Assembly (NCBI GenBank): GCA_023390655.1
Contig: JAEWCL010000018.1
Location: 62,001 to 126,000, forward strand
Length of the DNA stretch: 64,000 nt
Source of the DNA: Bacillota bacterium
Lineage (GTDB): Bacteria; Bacillota; Clostridia; Christensenellales; CAG-138
Direction of reading: 5' to 3'
How positions within the stretch are numbered: the first letter of the stretch is position 1; every line of letters begins with the position of its first letter. The translations under genes and the position numbers were made by a program. Below, one piece after another: positions 32,811 through 42,124 of this stretch. The notes beneath the pieces were generated by a model, which was not told the origin of the DNA, ran no database searches, and saw only the letters and a list, made by a program, of their open reading frames with translations.

Positions 32811-34283
32811 ATGCGCGCAAGCGGCATTTTACTGCACATCACATCGCTTCCTTCGCCCTTTGGGATCGGTACGCTTGGGCGCGAGGCGTATGCCTTTGCG
32901 GATTTTCTATTTAGCGCGGGGCAGCGCTACTGGCAGATGCTGCCCACTGGTCCTACCAGCTACGGAGACTCCCCTTACCAGTCCTTTTCCGCGTTTGCGG
33001 GAAACCCGTTTTTTATCGATCTGGTGCAACTGAAGGAACAGGGCCTGCTGACACAGGAAGAATTGGAAGCTGCCTTTTGGGGAAATGACCCGCGGCAGGT
33101 GGATTACAGCGCCGTTTACGAGGCGCGCCTGCCGCTGTTAAAAAAAACGTTCGGCAGAATAGACAGCACCATGCAGGCGGCGCTTGATGGGTTTATAGAC
33201 GGGCAGGCGTCCTGGCTCCCGGATTATGCGCTGTTTATGGCGCTCAAAGCGCAGTTTGGGATGCGCGCGTGGACAGACTGGCCGGAGGAACTCCGTCTGC
33301 GCAAGGAGGAGGCGCTTTCCCATTACCGGGCGCTGCTATCTGAGGAAATTAGGTTCTTTTCCTTTGTACAGCTCCTGTTTTTCCAGCAGTGGGATGCGCT
33401 CAAGGCGCATTGCGCGTCGCGCGGGATCAAGCTCATCGGCGATCTTCCCATCTATGTGGCGATGGACTCCGCGGACGTCTGGGCCAGTCCGCAGCATTTT
33501 CAGCTGGACGAGGCGCGTATGCCCATCCAGGTGGCGGGCGTCCCGCCCGATTATTTTTCGGCGGACGGACAGCTTTGGGGCAACCCGCTCTATGACTGGG
33601 CTGCTATGGAGCAGGACGGCTTTGCCTGGTGGATGCGGCGTATCGCCGCGAGCGCCAAAATGTTTGACGTGCTGCGCATCGATCATTTCCGGGGCTTGTC
33701 GAGCTACTGGAGCGTCCCCTATGGCGAAGCGACCGCGCGCAATGGCGTTTGGCGCAAGGGGCCGGGGCGCGCGTTTATCGATGCGCTCAAGCTCAATTTT
33801 CCCGCGTTCCCGATCCTTGCGGAGGATCTTGGCGAGCCGGCGGAAGATGTCTATGCGCTCATGGCGTATGCGGGCTACCCCGGCATGCGCGTGCTGCAGT
33901 TCGCGTTTGACGCGCTCTCTGAGGACAGCTACCAGCCGCACACCTATCCGACACGCTGCGTTTGCTATACCGGCACGCACGATAACGATACCGTAACGGG
34001 CTGGCTCAAAAACGGCGATCCGGAGGCGGTAGGGTATGCGGTGGATTATTTTGGCCTTAACGCGCGCGAAGGGCTCAATTGGGGCTTTTTGCGCGGCGGT
34101 ATGTCTTCCGTGGCGGAGCTGTTCATCGCCCAGATGCAGGATTATCTCGGATTGGATACGTCTGCGCGCATGAACATGCCGAGCACTACCGGCTGCAACT
34201 GGTGCTGGCGGATGCTGCCAGGAGAAGCGGATGATGCGCTTGCACAGCGGATCACGCGTATGACAAGGATGTACGGGAGATAA
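32811..34283 (+). CDS. malQ: 4-alpha-glucanotransferase (GH77)
   Basis: A 490-residue amylomaltase that moves alpha-1,4-glucan segments between chains and releases glucose. The opening SGILLHITSLPSPFGIGTLG and the DSPYQSFSAFAGNP block are typical. The catalytic residues sit in RIDHFRG (Asp nucleophile), ILAEDLG (Glu acid/base) and THDNDT (Asp). Length fits bacterial GH77. The ATG at 32811 follows GGAGGG. It is a single gene upstream of the glycogen synthesis genes and controlled by the palindromic promoter at 32515-32553. Confidence 0.95.
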   Translation: MRASGILLHITSLPSPFGIGTLGREAYAFADFLFSAGQRYWQMLPTGPTSYGDSPYQSFSAFAGNPFFIDLVQLKEQGLLTQEELEAAFWGNDPRQVDYSAVYEARLPLLKKTFGRIDSTMQAALDGFIDGQASWLPDYALFMALKAQFGMRAWTDWPEELRLRKEEALSHYRALLSEEIRFFSFVQLLFFQQWDALKAHCASRGIKLIGDLPIYVAMDSADVWASPQHFQLDEARMPIQVAGVPPDYFSADGQLWGNPLYDWAAMEQDGFAWWMRRIAASAKMFDVLRIDHFRGLSSYWSVPYGEATARNGVWRKGPGRAFIDALKLNFPAFPILAEDLGEPAEDVYALMAYAGYPGMRVLQFAFDALSEDSYQPHTYPTRCVCYTGTHDNDTVTGWLKNGDPEAVGYAVDYFGLNAREGLNWGFLRGGMSSVAELFIAQMQDYLGLDTSARMNMPSTTGCNWCWRMLPGEADDALAQRITRMTRMYGR

Positions 34284-34336
34284 GCGTTGCAATCCTGATT
34301 ATAAATAAGTCAGAGAGATTAATGGCTAATAAAGAA

Positions 34337-34368
34337 AAAGCCGGAAGCGATGCTTCCGGCTTTCTGTT
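34337..34368. terminator. Bidirectional terminator between malQ and the DeoR gene
   Basis: A 12-bp perfect stem AAAGCCGGAAGC/GCTTCCGGCTTT with a GAT loop. The minus strand continues TTCTTTATT, the plus strand CTGTTGT. Confidence 0.75.
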
Positions 34369-34378
34369 GTATAAAAGG

Positions 34379-35152
34379 TCATTCCCCGCCTGCGACCACA
34401 ACCTGCACGCCGTGCTTTTCCGCTTCCTGCAGGAGGTCAATGGGAGGTTTGGCATCCGTGACCAGCGCGTGAATGTCCGCAAGCGTCGCAAACGTGAAGG
34501 GGAGAGAGCGCCCGAGCTTGGAGTGGTCCATCAGCATAATGACGCGGGACGCCTTTTCGATTACCTTGCGTTTTAACTGCCGTTCACTGAAGGAGCCCGA
34601 GGTAAACCCGCCGGTGAGCGAATAGCCGGAGGTCGCCATCAGCGCCGTGTCGATGTTGACCTGGTCTAAAAACGATTCCGCCTGCGGGCCGGAAAAGGAA
34701 AGCGTGTTGCCGCTGATCTGCCCGCCTACGGAAATCACATTGCAGCTGCGCCGCTGGGAAAGCTCGATGGCAATATTCGCGCCGCTTGTGATGATGGTAA
34801 AGTGCTGGTCCGGCAGCAGCTTTGCTACCCCCATCAGCGTGCTTCCCGCATCCATATAAATGGCGTGGCTCGTCTGCACAAACTGCACCGCGGCGCGGGC
34901 GATGGCGCGCTTTTCCGCCGTATGCTCCTGCGCGCGCTGGCTGTACAATCCTTCAATATCGGGCTGGATGGAGCGCATGGAAATGGCGCCCCCGCGCGTG
35001 CGGCGGATGGAGCCTTCCTGCTCCAGATAGTTGAGGTCGCGCCAGAGCGTCATGCTCGAGCAACCGCCGCAAAGCTCCAGAAGCTCGGCTACGGTGGCTT
35101 CGCCGTGGATATCGATATAATCCCTGATCTGTGCACGGCGTTCATTGAGCAT
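34379..35152 (-). CDS. DeoR/GlpR family transcriptional regulator
   Basis: A 257-residue repressor-type protein. An N-terminal DeoR helix-turn-helix (about 5-58: RDYIDIHGEATVAELLELCG...SMTLWRDLNYLEQEGSIRRTRGGA) is followed by the DeoRC sugar-phosphate sensor domain with the DAGST loop and SGANIAIELS. Members respond to phosphorylated sugars. It lies convergent to malQ and within the glycogen region, so control of carbohydrate genes is plausible but not shown. The ATG follows GGAGG. Bases 35153-35293 hold no gene. Confidence 0.9.
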   Translation of the reverse strand: MLNERRAQIRDYIDIHGEATVAELLELCGGCSSMTLWRDLNYLEQEGSIRRTRGGAISMRSIQPDIEGLYSQRAQEHTAEKRAIARAAVQFVQTSHAIYMDAGSTLMGVAKLLPDQHFTIITSGANIAIELSQRRSCNVISVGGQISGNTLSFSGPQAESFLDQVNIDTALMATSGYSLTGGFTSGSFSERQLKRKVIEKASRVIMLMDHSKLGRSLPFTFATLADIHALVTDAKPPIDLLQEAEKHGVQVVVAGGE

Positions 35153-35293
35153 AGCGCATCCTCCAGAAGGTCAAATCTCTATGCTTAGTATACGCCAGAT
35201 GATGGGATATAACAAGCGATATGTTACTAAATTAACAGGTTATGTTGGTTTCCGGCACGATCATATCAGCCCAATGGAGCGCCTGGAGCAGGC

Positions 35294-35659
35294 TCAGACG
35301 CGTATGACGGACGCCCCGAAAGGCAGCAGCGCAAGCTTTGCAAGCTTGAAACACTGCATACCGAACGGAATGCCCACAATGGTGATGCAGAACACAAGGC
35401 CGATCACCGCGTGGATGATGGCAAGCTCCGCGCCGGTGAGAACAATCCACAGGATGTTTACAAGCAGCGAGCCCGCGCCGGTGCTGTAGAGGATGTCCTT
35501 CCCGAAAGGGAAGAACGCAAGCTTCGCAAATTTGAAGCACTGGACGCCCCAGGGGATGCCGATGATGGTGATGCACCAGAAAATACCGGCGATTGTCCAG
35601 CACAGGCCCAGCACGATGCCGCCCAGCAAAAACCATAGGAGATTTCCCAATATCCGCAC
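35294..35659 (-). CDS. YccF domain-containing membrane protein
   Basis: A 121-residue protein with two copies of the YccF (DUF307) unit: LCWTIAGIFWCITIIGIPWGVQCFKFAKLAFFPFG near the start and a close repeat, ending ALLPFGASVI. Each has a hydrophobic pair. The start is a GTG at 35659 after CCGGAGG. The function of the family is unknown. Confidence 0.85.
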   Translation of the reverse strand: MRILGNLLWFLLGGIVLGLCWTIAGIFWCITIIGIPWGVQCFKFAKLAFFPFGKDILYSTGAGSLLVNILWIVLTGAELAIIHAVIGLVFCITIVGIPFGMQCFKLAKLALLPFGASVIRV

Positions 35660-35739
35660 GCGTTGCCTCCGGATGACGTTTTTTTACATGGTAGCGGAAT
35701 TCGGGGATACGTGCAACATAAATTATGTATATGGGGTGT

Positions 35740-35766
35740 TTGACATGCTGCTTTGCGCTGTATAAT
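35740..35766 (+). promoter_or_regulatory. Promoter of the desulfoferrodoxin gene
   Basis: TTGACA at 35740 and a perfect TATAAT at 35761 with a spacer of 15 bases (16 if TTTGAC is used), 63 bases before the start codon. Confidence 0.55.
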
Positions 35767-35828
35767 AAAATATCTGTGTAAAATATAGGCCTGTTCGGGC
35801 AAAAAACAAAACGGAGGACAGAAAGATT

Positions 35829-36212
35829 ATGAAGGAATTGAAGTTTTTTCGCTGTAAACATTGCGGCAATTTTGCGATGATGCTCCACGCTTCCGGCGCT
35901 CCCATGACCTGCTGCGGCGAGCAGATGCATGAAGTTGTCGCCAACACCACCGAGGCCGCAACCGAAAAGCATATTCCGGTTGTCACGGTGGATGGCGATA
36001 CCGTCACGGTAGCGGTGGGCTCCGTGCTGCATCCGATGGTGGAAGAGCACTTCATCCAGTGGATCTACCTTGAAACCGATGCGGGCGGGCAGCTCAAATA
36101 CCTCGCGCCCGGTGAAACGCCCACTGCAACCTTCAAACTGGCCGACGGTGTGAAGGCGGTTGCCGCATACGAATACTGCAACCTCCACGGGCTCTGGAAG
36201 GCCGCGCTGTAA
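35829..36212 (+). CDS. dfx: Desulfoferrodoxin (superoxide reductase)
   Basis: A 127-residue iron protein that reduces superoxide to peroxide in anaerobes. The N-terminal desulforedoxin-like domain has four Cys (CKHC near 9-12 and TCCG near 27-30) for the Fe(Cys)4 centre. The reductase domain has His48 (EKHIPV), HPMVEEH and the C-terminal CNLHGLW with the Cys-His ligands of the catalytic iron. A GGAGGACAG site precedes the ATG. It is a single gene with its own promoter and terminator. It suggests an anaerobe that meets oxygen. Confidence 0.95.
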   Translation: MKELKFFRCKHCGNFAMMLHASGAPMTCCGEQMHEVVANTTEAATEKHIPVVTVDGDTVTVAVGSVLHPMVEEHFIQWIYLETDAGGQLKYLAPGETPTATFKLADGVKAVAAYEYCNLHGLWKAAL

Positions 36213-36239
36213 CCCGCGCTTTTTCAAAATGATAGCAAA

Positions 36240-36278
36240 AGCTCCGCGCGGGAAACGGGACGGCGCGGAGCTTTTTTT
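36240..36278 (+). terminator. Terminator after the desulfoferrodoxin gene
   Basis: Ten-base perfect arms AGCTCCGCGC/GCGCGGAGCT with a 13-base loop and seven T. Confidence 0.85.
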
Positions 36279-36394
36279 GCTGCCACGTTGCCTCCAACGT
36301 ATCCGTTTGCCAATGCACCCAAAGCACGCAGAACAACGCCTGGAGGAGATACATAAGTTTTACAATATTCGGAAGCGGATGCCACACTGGGCTA

Positions 36395-36423
36395 TTGCGG
36401 GTTTTTTATACATAAGGTATAAT
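36395..36423 (+). promoter_or_regulatory. Promoter of the glgBCD operon
   Basis: TTGCGG, a 17-base spacer and TATAAT. The start codon of glgB is about 255 bases downstream, so the transcript has a long leader (36430-36684) in which I see no gene. The leader is unusually pyrimidine-rich around 36536-36555. Confidence 0.55.
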
Positions 36424-36684
36424 TAAAGGCAAGAAGTCAAATCGGTGTTCTTCATTTATCTGGTAGCATTCCGTGCTGTGTTCATCCGTTTCTGACTGCT
36501 GGGCCGTATCTCGCTTGACGGCAGCCGCGCGTGCGTTGTTCTTTTTCTTCTTTAGCTGCGGGCACTTCATTCGGGACGTATTCGATGGTATGATAAGTTC
36601 AGAAATTTCCATCCGCCTACATGGATTACCGTGGCGGTACTTTTTCTATACGTTTTATTGATTGGTATATGGGAGGTGGGTTCC

Positions 36685-38562
36685 GTGGCAACTGAGCGGG
36701 AGCTGACTGCGCTTTATTTTTTCAATACCGGGGAAAGCGCCTGTGCGTATGAAACCATGGGCGCGCATCCTCTTTCAGATGGCGGCTGGCGTTTTCTTGT
36801 ATGGGCGCCCAATGCGCGCGCGGTGCATGTCGCGGGCAGCTTCAACGGGTTTGATCCTGCCGCGGTTCCCATGCAGCCCATCGGGGAAACCGGCGTTTGG
36901 GAGGCAGCGGTTGCTTCGGCCAAGCGCGGGGATACGTATAAATACGCAATCACCGCAAAGGACGGCACGCTCTACTGGCGCACGGACCCTTACGCCACCC
37001 GCGCGGAGGAACGCCCGGGCACGGCTTCCGTGCTTTGGGGCATTCCCACCCATCAGTGGGGGGATGCGGCCTATTATGAAGAGAAGAGGGGGAAAGACCC
37101 CTATCGGGAGCCCATGAATATCTATGAAGTGCATCTGGGTTCCTTCCGGCAGGGACTATCTTACCGCCAGCTTGCCGAGGAATTGGTGGACTATGCGGCG
37201 GATATGGGTTATACGCACATTGAGCTGCTGCCGATTACGGAGTATCCGCTTGATATGAGCTGGGGCTACCAGGTGACGGGCTACTATGCCGCAACCAACC
37301 GGTACGGCACGCCTGAGGACCTGATGTATTTTGTGGATCAGGCGCATCAAAAGGGATTGGGCGTTCTGTTAGACTGGGTGAGCGCGCATTTCCCGCGTGA
37401 CGCGCACGGCTTAAGGCTCTATGACGGTACGCCGCTCTATGAGCCGGACGATCCGCGCCGCAACGAGCAGCCGCAGTGGGGCACCATGCTCTTCGATTAT
37501 GGCCGCACGCAGGTGCAGAGCTTTTTGCTGTCCAATGCGTTCTATTTCCTCAAAGAATTTCATTTTGACGGGCTTCGGGTGGATGCGGTGAGCTGCATGC
37601 TCTACCACGACTATGGACGCGCGGGCACGGGCTGGGTGTCCAATGTCTATGGCGGGCGCGAAAACCTCGAAGCCATCGCGTTTTTAAGGAAGCTGACCGC
37701 AAGGCTCAGGAGCGAATGGCCAAATGGGGAGCGGCTTTTGATTGCGGAAGAAAGCACCTCCTTCCCCTATGTTACAAAGCCTGCGGAAGAGGGCGGCTTG
37801 GGCTTCCATTTCAAATGGAATATGGGCTGGATGAACGATACGCTTTCCTATATGGAAAAGGATCCCATCCACCGGAAATGGCACCATGACAAGCTGACGT
37901 TTTCTCTCTGCTATGCGTTTTCAGAGCACTATGTGCTGCCGTTTTCCCATGACGAGGTGGTGCACGGCAAGCATTCCATGCTCGATAAAATGCCGGGGGA
38001 TTACTGGCGCAAGTTCGCGCAGCTCCGGCTGACGTTTGCCTATCAGTTTGCGCATCCGGGCAAGAAACTCAATTTCATGGGCAATGAATTCGGGCAGTTT
38101 ATTGAGTGGCGCTACGGCGAAAGCCTGGACTGGCTGCTGCTGGACTATCCCATGCACCGCGGCATGCAGGCGTATTCCCGCGCGCTTAACCAGTTCTATA
38201 AAAGCACCCCGGCGCTCTATGCATGCGATGGCGGATGGGACGGCTTTGAGTGGGCGAGTGTGGACGACGGCGTGCATTCCGTTGTGTCATTCTTCCGGCG
38301 GGACGGTGAGGGCAATGCGCTCCTGTGCGCGTTCAATTTTACGCCCGCACCATGGGAGAATTATGTGCTGCCCGTCACGCTGCATGCACAATTGCACGAG
38401 GTATTCTCAAGCGATGCGCAGGCGCACGGCGGCACGGGCGATTGGCACAACACGGACCCGCTTGTTTGTGCCGGGAAGCCGAAGCTCAGGCTTCCGCCGC
38501 TTGGCGCGGTGTTCTTCCGGGTGGAAGAGATCGCGCAGGAAGGGCAGAGCGCAGCCACATAA
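36685..38562 (+). CDS. glgB: 1,4-alpha-glucan branching enzyme GlgB (GH13)
   Basis: 625 residues. An N-terminal CBM48 domain (WRFLVWAPNARAVHVAGSFNGFD) is followed by the GH13 barrel and a C-terminal all-beta domain. The catalytic residues are in GLRVDAVSCML (Asp nucleophile), IAEEST (Glu) and FSHDEVVHG (Asp). It cuts an alpha-1,4 chain and rejoins it as an alpha-1,6 branch in glycogen. The GTG at 36685 was chosen because GGGAGGTGGG precedes it; an ATG at 36631 would add a hydrophobic stretch not found in the family. It is the first gene of glgB-glgC-glgD. Confidence 0.95.
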   Translation: MATERELTALYFFNTGESACAYETMGAHPLSDGGWRFLVWAPNARAVHVAGSFNGFDPAAVPMQPIGETGVWEAAVASAKRGDTYKYAITAKDGTLYWRTDPYATRAEERPGTASVLWGIPTHQWGDAAYYEEKRGKDPYREPMNIYEVHLGSFRQGLSYRQLAEELVDYAADMGYTHIELLPITEYPLDMSWGYQVTGYYAATNRYGTPEDLMYFVDQAHQKGLGVLLDWVSAHFPRDAHGLRLYDGTPLYEPDDPRRNEQPQWGTMLFDYGRTQVQSFLLSNAFYFLKEFHFDGLRVDAVSCMLYHDYGRAGTGWVSNVYGGRENLEAIAFLRKLTARLRSEWPNGERLLIAEESTSFPYVTKPAEEGGLGFHFKWNMGWMNDTLSYMEKDPIHRKWHHDKLTFSLCYAFSEHYVLPFSHDEVVHGKHSMLDKMPGDYWRKFAQLRLTFAYQFAHPGKKLNFMGNEFGQFIEWRYGESLDWLLLDYPMHRGMQAYSRALNQFYKSTPALYACDGGWDGFEWASVDDGVHSVVSFFRRDGEGNALLCAFNFTPAPWENYVLPVTLHAQLHEVFSSDAQAHGGTGDWHNTDPLVCAGKPKLRLPPLGAVFFRVEEIAQEGQSAAT

Positions 38563-38644
38563 CGCTGCTTTCCACGGCATTGGGCCGATTTATAAAGTTT
38601 TGTTCCACAATATCCCATTGCGAAGGCAAAAAGGAGGATGCGCA

Positions 38645-39889
38645 TTGAGAAAAAAACAGATTGTTGCTATGCTGCTCGCCGGCGGACAGGGAAGCCGGCT
38701 CGGAATCCTGACCTCCAACATGGCGAAGCCGGCGGTGCCGTTCGGCGGCAAATACCGCATTATCGACTTCCCGCTTTCCAATTGTGTCAATTCGGATATC
38801 GATACGGTCGGTGTTCTGACGCAGTACCAGCCGCTGGAGCTGAATGCCTACATCGGCAACGGCCAGCATTGGGACCTTGACCGCATCAGCGGCGGCGTGT
38901 TCGTACTGCCGCCCTATGTCAAGGGCAAGGGCGGGCAATGGTATTCCGGCACCGCGAACGCCATCTATCAAAACCAGATGTTTGTGGACCAGTATGATCC
39001 CAAATATGTGCTCATTCTCTCGGGCGATCATATCTATAAAATGGATTACAACGCCATGCTCAACTACCACAAGCAGCAAAAAGCGGGCTGTACCATCGCA
39101 GTGTTTCAGGTGCCGCTCTCGGAAGCGCACCGCTTTGGCATCATGAACACGGATGAGACGGGCCGCATCGTTTCCTTTGATGAAAAACCCAAAGAGCCCA
39201 AAAGCGATCTTGCCAGCATGGGCGTGTATATTTTTGATTGGCCGCTATTGAAGAAATACATGCAGGCGGACGCGGAGGATCCGGCTTCGGAAAACGACTT
39301 CGGGCAGAACATCATCCCCGCCATGCTCAGGGAAGGCGAGCGCATGTCCGCCTATGCCTTCCATGGGTATTGGAAGGACGTCGGCACCATCGGCTCGCTG
39401 TGGGCCGCCAATATGGATTTGCTGGAGGAGCCGCCGCTACTTGACCTTTACGATCCCGCGTGGCGCATCTACAGCCGCAACCCAATCATGCCGCCGCACT
39501 ACGTATCGCCGGGCGCGCACGTGGAGCGCAGTCTGGTCACCGAGGGGTGCGAAGTATATGGGCACGTGCAGCACAGCATCCTGTTTGCGGGCGCATATGT
39601 GGCGGAGGGTGCTGAGGTCTACGACAGCGTCATCATGCCCGGCGCGCGCATCCATGCGGGCGCAAAGGTATATAAGGCAATTATTGATGAGCGCGCCGTG
39701 ATCGGCCGCAACTGCGTGGTGGGCGATGCGCTCCGGGAGGGCATCACGGTAGACAATTCCCTTACGGGCGATATCACGCTTGTCGGCTACGACATGTCCA
39801 TACCCGATTACGCCTCCCTGCCGCGCGGTATGGTGGCCACCCGCGAAACGCTCGGGTACCTGTACAAAAAGGGAGGGGACGCAGTATGA
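38645..39889 (+). CDS. glgC: Glucose-1-phosphate adenylyltransferase catalytic subunit GlgC
   Basis: A 414-residue enzyme that makes ADP-glucose, the committed step in glycogen synthesis. It starts with the intact nucleotide loop LAGGQGSRLGILT and has KPAVPFGGKYRIIDFPLSN, the LSGDHIYKMDY metal site and the W(K)DVGTI segment. The C-terminal left-handed beta-helix has hexapeptide repeats. The TTG at 38645 has AAGGAGG seven bases upstream and gives the expected N-terminus; an ATG at 38638 is out of frame. It overlaps glgD by 4 bases. Confidence 0.95.
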   Translation: MRKKQIVAMLLAGGQGSRLGILTSNMAKPAVPFGGKYRIIDFPLSNCVNSDIDTVGVLTQYQPLELNAYIGNGQHWDLDRISGGVFVLPPYVKGKGGQWYSGTANAIYQNQMFVDQYDPKYVLILSGDHIYKMDYNAMLNYHKQQKAGCTIAVFQVPLSEAHRFGIMNTDETGRIVSFDEKPKEPKSDLASMGVYIFDWPLLKKYMQADAEDPASENDFGQNIIPAMLREGERMSAYAFHGYWKDVGTIGSLWAANMDLLEEPPLLDLYDPAWRIYSRNPIMPPHYVSPGAHVERSLVTEGCEVYGHVQHSILFAGAYVAEGAEVYDSVIMPGARIHAGAKVYKAIIDERAVIGRNCVVGDALREGITVDNSLTGDITLVGYDMSIPDYASLPRGMVATRETLGYLYKKGGDAV

Positions 39890-41013
39890 TCTCAAACGCA
39901 TTCGGCATCATCTATACCGGCGATAACGACAGCATGCGCCTCAAGGACTTGACGTACTCCCGTTCCGTCGCCGCCGTCCCCTATGGCGGGCGTTACCGCT
40001 GCATCGATTTTATTATGAGCGGCATGGTCAACTCCGGCCTCACCAACATCGGCATCATTACGCAAAAAAACTATCATTCGCTCATGGATCATTTGGGCTC
40101 CGGCAAGGAGTGGGATCTGCACAGGAAGCGCGATGGGCTCTTTATGCTCCCGCCCTTTGTCACGCGCGATAACGTGGGCCTGTACCGCGGCACGGTTGAG
40201 GCGCTCAAAAGCGTCTCGGGGTATATCCGCAGAAGCTCGCAGCGCTATGTGATCCTTTCAGGAAGCTATACCATATTCAATACCACCTTCCATCAGATGC
40301 TCGAGCAGCATGTCGAAACGGGCGCCGACATCACCATCATGTACAATGATGTGGAAGGGTTTGATTCGGATGGGCAGTATGAAGACCTCCGGCTGGCGGT
40401 GGACGAGAATGACCGCGTGACGGATATGGAATATAACCCCTACCGCCCGTCCTGGCCGCACAAAAGCTGCGACGTGGTGCTCATGGAAAAAACGCTCCTT
40501 GAATACCTGGTGGAAGAGGCTTCCGCGCACGGCCTGTTCGACTTCTCGCAGGATGTGCTCATGCGCAATATCCACAAGCTGCGCATCTTCGGCTACCGGT
40601 ATGATGGCTACGTGGCCCGGCTCAATTCCCCCAATTCCTTCTTTGCCGCCAACATGGCGCTGTTACAAAAAGAAGTGCGGAAGGACCTGTTTAACGACGA
40701 GCATCCCGTCTACACCAAGGTCAAAGATGAGGTGCCGGCAAGGTACGGCCCCCGCGCGGTTGCGAAAAATTCCATTGTGGCGGATGGCTGCGTGGTGGAA
40801 GGGGAAATTGAAAACTGCGTGCTGTTCCGTGGCGTATATGTTGCAGAGGGTGCAAAGCTCAAAAACTGCATCGTTATGCAGTCCGCGCAGGTGCAGGAAA
40901 ACAGTGAGCTTTCCTATGCGGTGCTCGATAAATCCGTCATTGTCAAGCGCGGCAGGCGCATCAGCGGGTATGAAAGCTTCCCGGTGATCCTGCGCAAGGG
41001 CAGCGTGGTGTGA
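39886..41013 (+). CDS. glgD: Glucose-1-phosphate adenylyltransferase regulatory subunit GlgD
   Basis: 375 residues, a GlgC paralog. The N-terminal nucleotide loop GGxGxRL is replaced by YTGDNDSMRLKDL, as is usual for GlgD, so it is expected to regulate GlgC and not to catalyse. The rest keeps the fold (AAVPYGGRYRCIDFIMS) and the C-terminal hexapeptide repeats. The ATGA overlap with glgC indicates co-translation and a GlgC/GlgD complex as in Bacillus and Clostridia. Confidence 0.94.
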   Translation: MISNAFGIIYTGDNDSMRLKDLTYSRSVAAVPYGGRYRCIDFIMSGMVNSGLTNIGIITQKNYHSLMDHLGSGKEWDLHRKRDGLFMLPPFVTRDNVGLYRGTVEALKSVSGYIRRSSQRYVILSGSYTIFNTTFHQMLEQHVETGADITIMYNDVEGFDSDGQYEDLRLAVDENDRVTDMEYNPYRPSWPHKSCDVVLMEKTLLEYLVEEASAHGLFDFSQDVLMRNIHKLRIFGYRYDGYVARLNSPNSFFAANMALLQKEVRKDLFNDEHPVYTKVKDEVPARYGPRAVAKNSIVADGCVVEGEIENCVLFRGVYVAEGAKLKNCIVMQSAQVQENSELSYAVLDKSVIVKRGRRISGYESFPVILRKGSVV

Positions 41014-41040
41014 TGCGATTGCATAGGTGCCGCCCTGCAC

Positions 41041-41236
41041 CCCGCTTCTTTTCTTTCCGTGAAAGAAAAGAAGCAAAAGAAAGCAAATAATTATGGGTTC
41101 TTAGGGGCTCCCCGAAGGGAAGCAGGGTCGTTGCGCTATAAGCGCAAAAACCGATCCAGTGAATCGGTTTTAGACCCCCGGGTTCCGCTTATTTACGGCC
41201 CTAAGCGGAGGTTTGCAGGCGGGGCCTCCATCGTAT
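41041..41236. repeat. Mosaic palindromic repeat, copy G
   Basis: Starts 28 bases after glgD. It has a perfect GCTTCTTTTCTTTC/GAAAGAAAAGAAGC hairpin (41044-41074, loop CGT). An AACCGAT/ATCGGTT hairpin near 41150-41172 is shared with the insert of copy C. A decayed half of the GGCCCTAAG palindrome lies at about 41184-41206. No gene is seen between 41014 and 41355. Confidence 0.7.
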
Positions 41237-41355
41237 TACTCGTTTGATCACTCAGGCCGCCCATACAGGGTGGCCTTTTGCCTGCGCTTGACTTTTTTCC
41301 AGGCACAGTATTAAATGAAGCATATATAGAAGTAACAACCGGAAGGGGAACATAA

Positions 41356-41832
41356 ATGGCGGCAAAAGGGATACAGAACAATTGCCCTTACTGCGGCAAG
41401 ACCATCCGCGTCAAACGCTATAAAGCGGAGCACGCGTATGGTTCGCCGGTGCGCGCATGCGAGCATTGCGGCAAAACCTATATCGACCGGTACTACCGGG
41501 AGCTTGCGCTCGAAGACCCCGGAAGCCTTGACCGCAGAAAAATCACGCCAAAAAATATCGGTATGCTGCTTTTCGGCGGCCTCGTCATCATACTTGCCGG
41601 TTTCCTGTTTCCCGAACAAAAGGATTTGATGATCAAAATCCTGCTCATGGCGCTGGGCGCGCTCCTTGCGCTGAGCGCGTCATGGGTCATCATTACGGAA
41701 TATACCACCTATGGCCGCCGCATGCAGTTTTTTGATGAGGAACGCGCGGCGTCGGAGCAGCGGCTTTCAGACCCGGCATATGCGTTAAAATTAAAAAACG
41801 CTGGATTCCCCGTCCCGGAAAGGTATCTTTAA
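41356..41832 (+). CDS. Zinc-ribbon membrane protein of unknown function
   Basis: A 158-residue protein. The N-terminal part has two CxxC pairs (CPYC at 10-13 and CEHC at 35-38) that form a likely zinc ribbon. Two membrane segments follow (about 68-84 and 90-110), then a charged tail. The ATG follows GGAAGGGGA. I do not recognise the family; similar small ribbon-plus-membrane proteins are common in Clostridia. It lies between glgD and glgA but has no visible link to glycogen. Confidence 0.7.
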   Translation: MAAKGIQNNCPYCGKTIRVKRYKAEHAYGSPVRACEHCGKTYIDRYYRELALEDPGSLDRRKITPKNIGMLLFGGLVIILAGFLFPEQKDLMIKILLMALGALLALSASWVIITEYTTYGRRMQFFDEERAASEQRLSDPAYALKLKNAGFPVPERYL

Positions 41833-42124
41833 CCGCTCATGAAATGTGCGCTTTCCCCACACCATATAAGCGGCGGATGAATGCGGCAGGCGTAGACTTT
41901 GCCGGGATTTTATGCCATAGTAGTAAAAAAGGGTAGTTGCTCCTCCAACCAAATATGGCTTGTCTTGACGTCCAGTTGTGCGCCCGGCTTTGTTGCAAAG
42001 CCTCGTCGAACCTCCAGTTCGGCTGCGTTTTGCTTCGCGCCGGACACAAAACTTGCCGCCAATCCTGCGCCACATTTCATTGTCGGATCAACGTTATAAC
42101 TGAATTTGCCTGTGGGAGGAATCT
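41833..42124 (+). other. Leader/intergenic region of glgA with hairpins
   Basis: No gene is seen. The stretch holds a GGCTTTG-TTG-CAAAGCC hairpin (41986-42002) and a CGAAC-N5-GTTCG inverted repeat (near 42007-42021). A possible promoter (TTGCCG near 41898 with a weak TAGTAA) is uncertain. It forms a leader of up to 200 bases before glgA. Confidence 0.4.

Noticed and set aside
36631..36684. Longer GlgB with a hydrophobic N-terminus from the ATG at 36631
   Set aside because: GlgB is cytoplasmic, the ribosome binding site precedes the GTG at 36685, and the extra residues are not part of the family.
41833..42124. Riboswitch in front of glgA
   Set aside because: Two hairpins are present but I could not match them to any known riboswitch class, nor see a terminator or sequestering arrangement.
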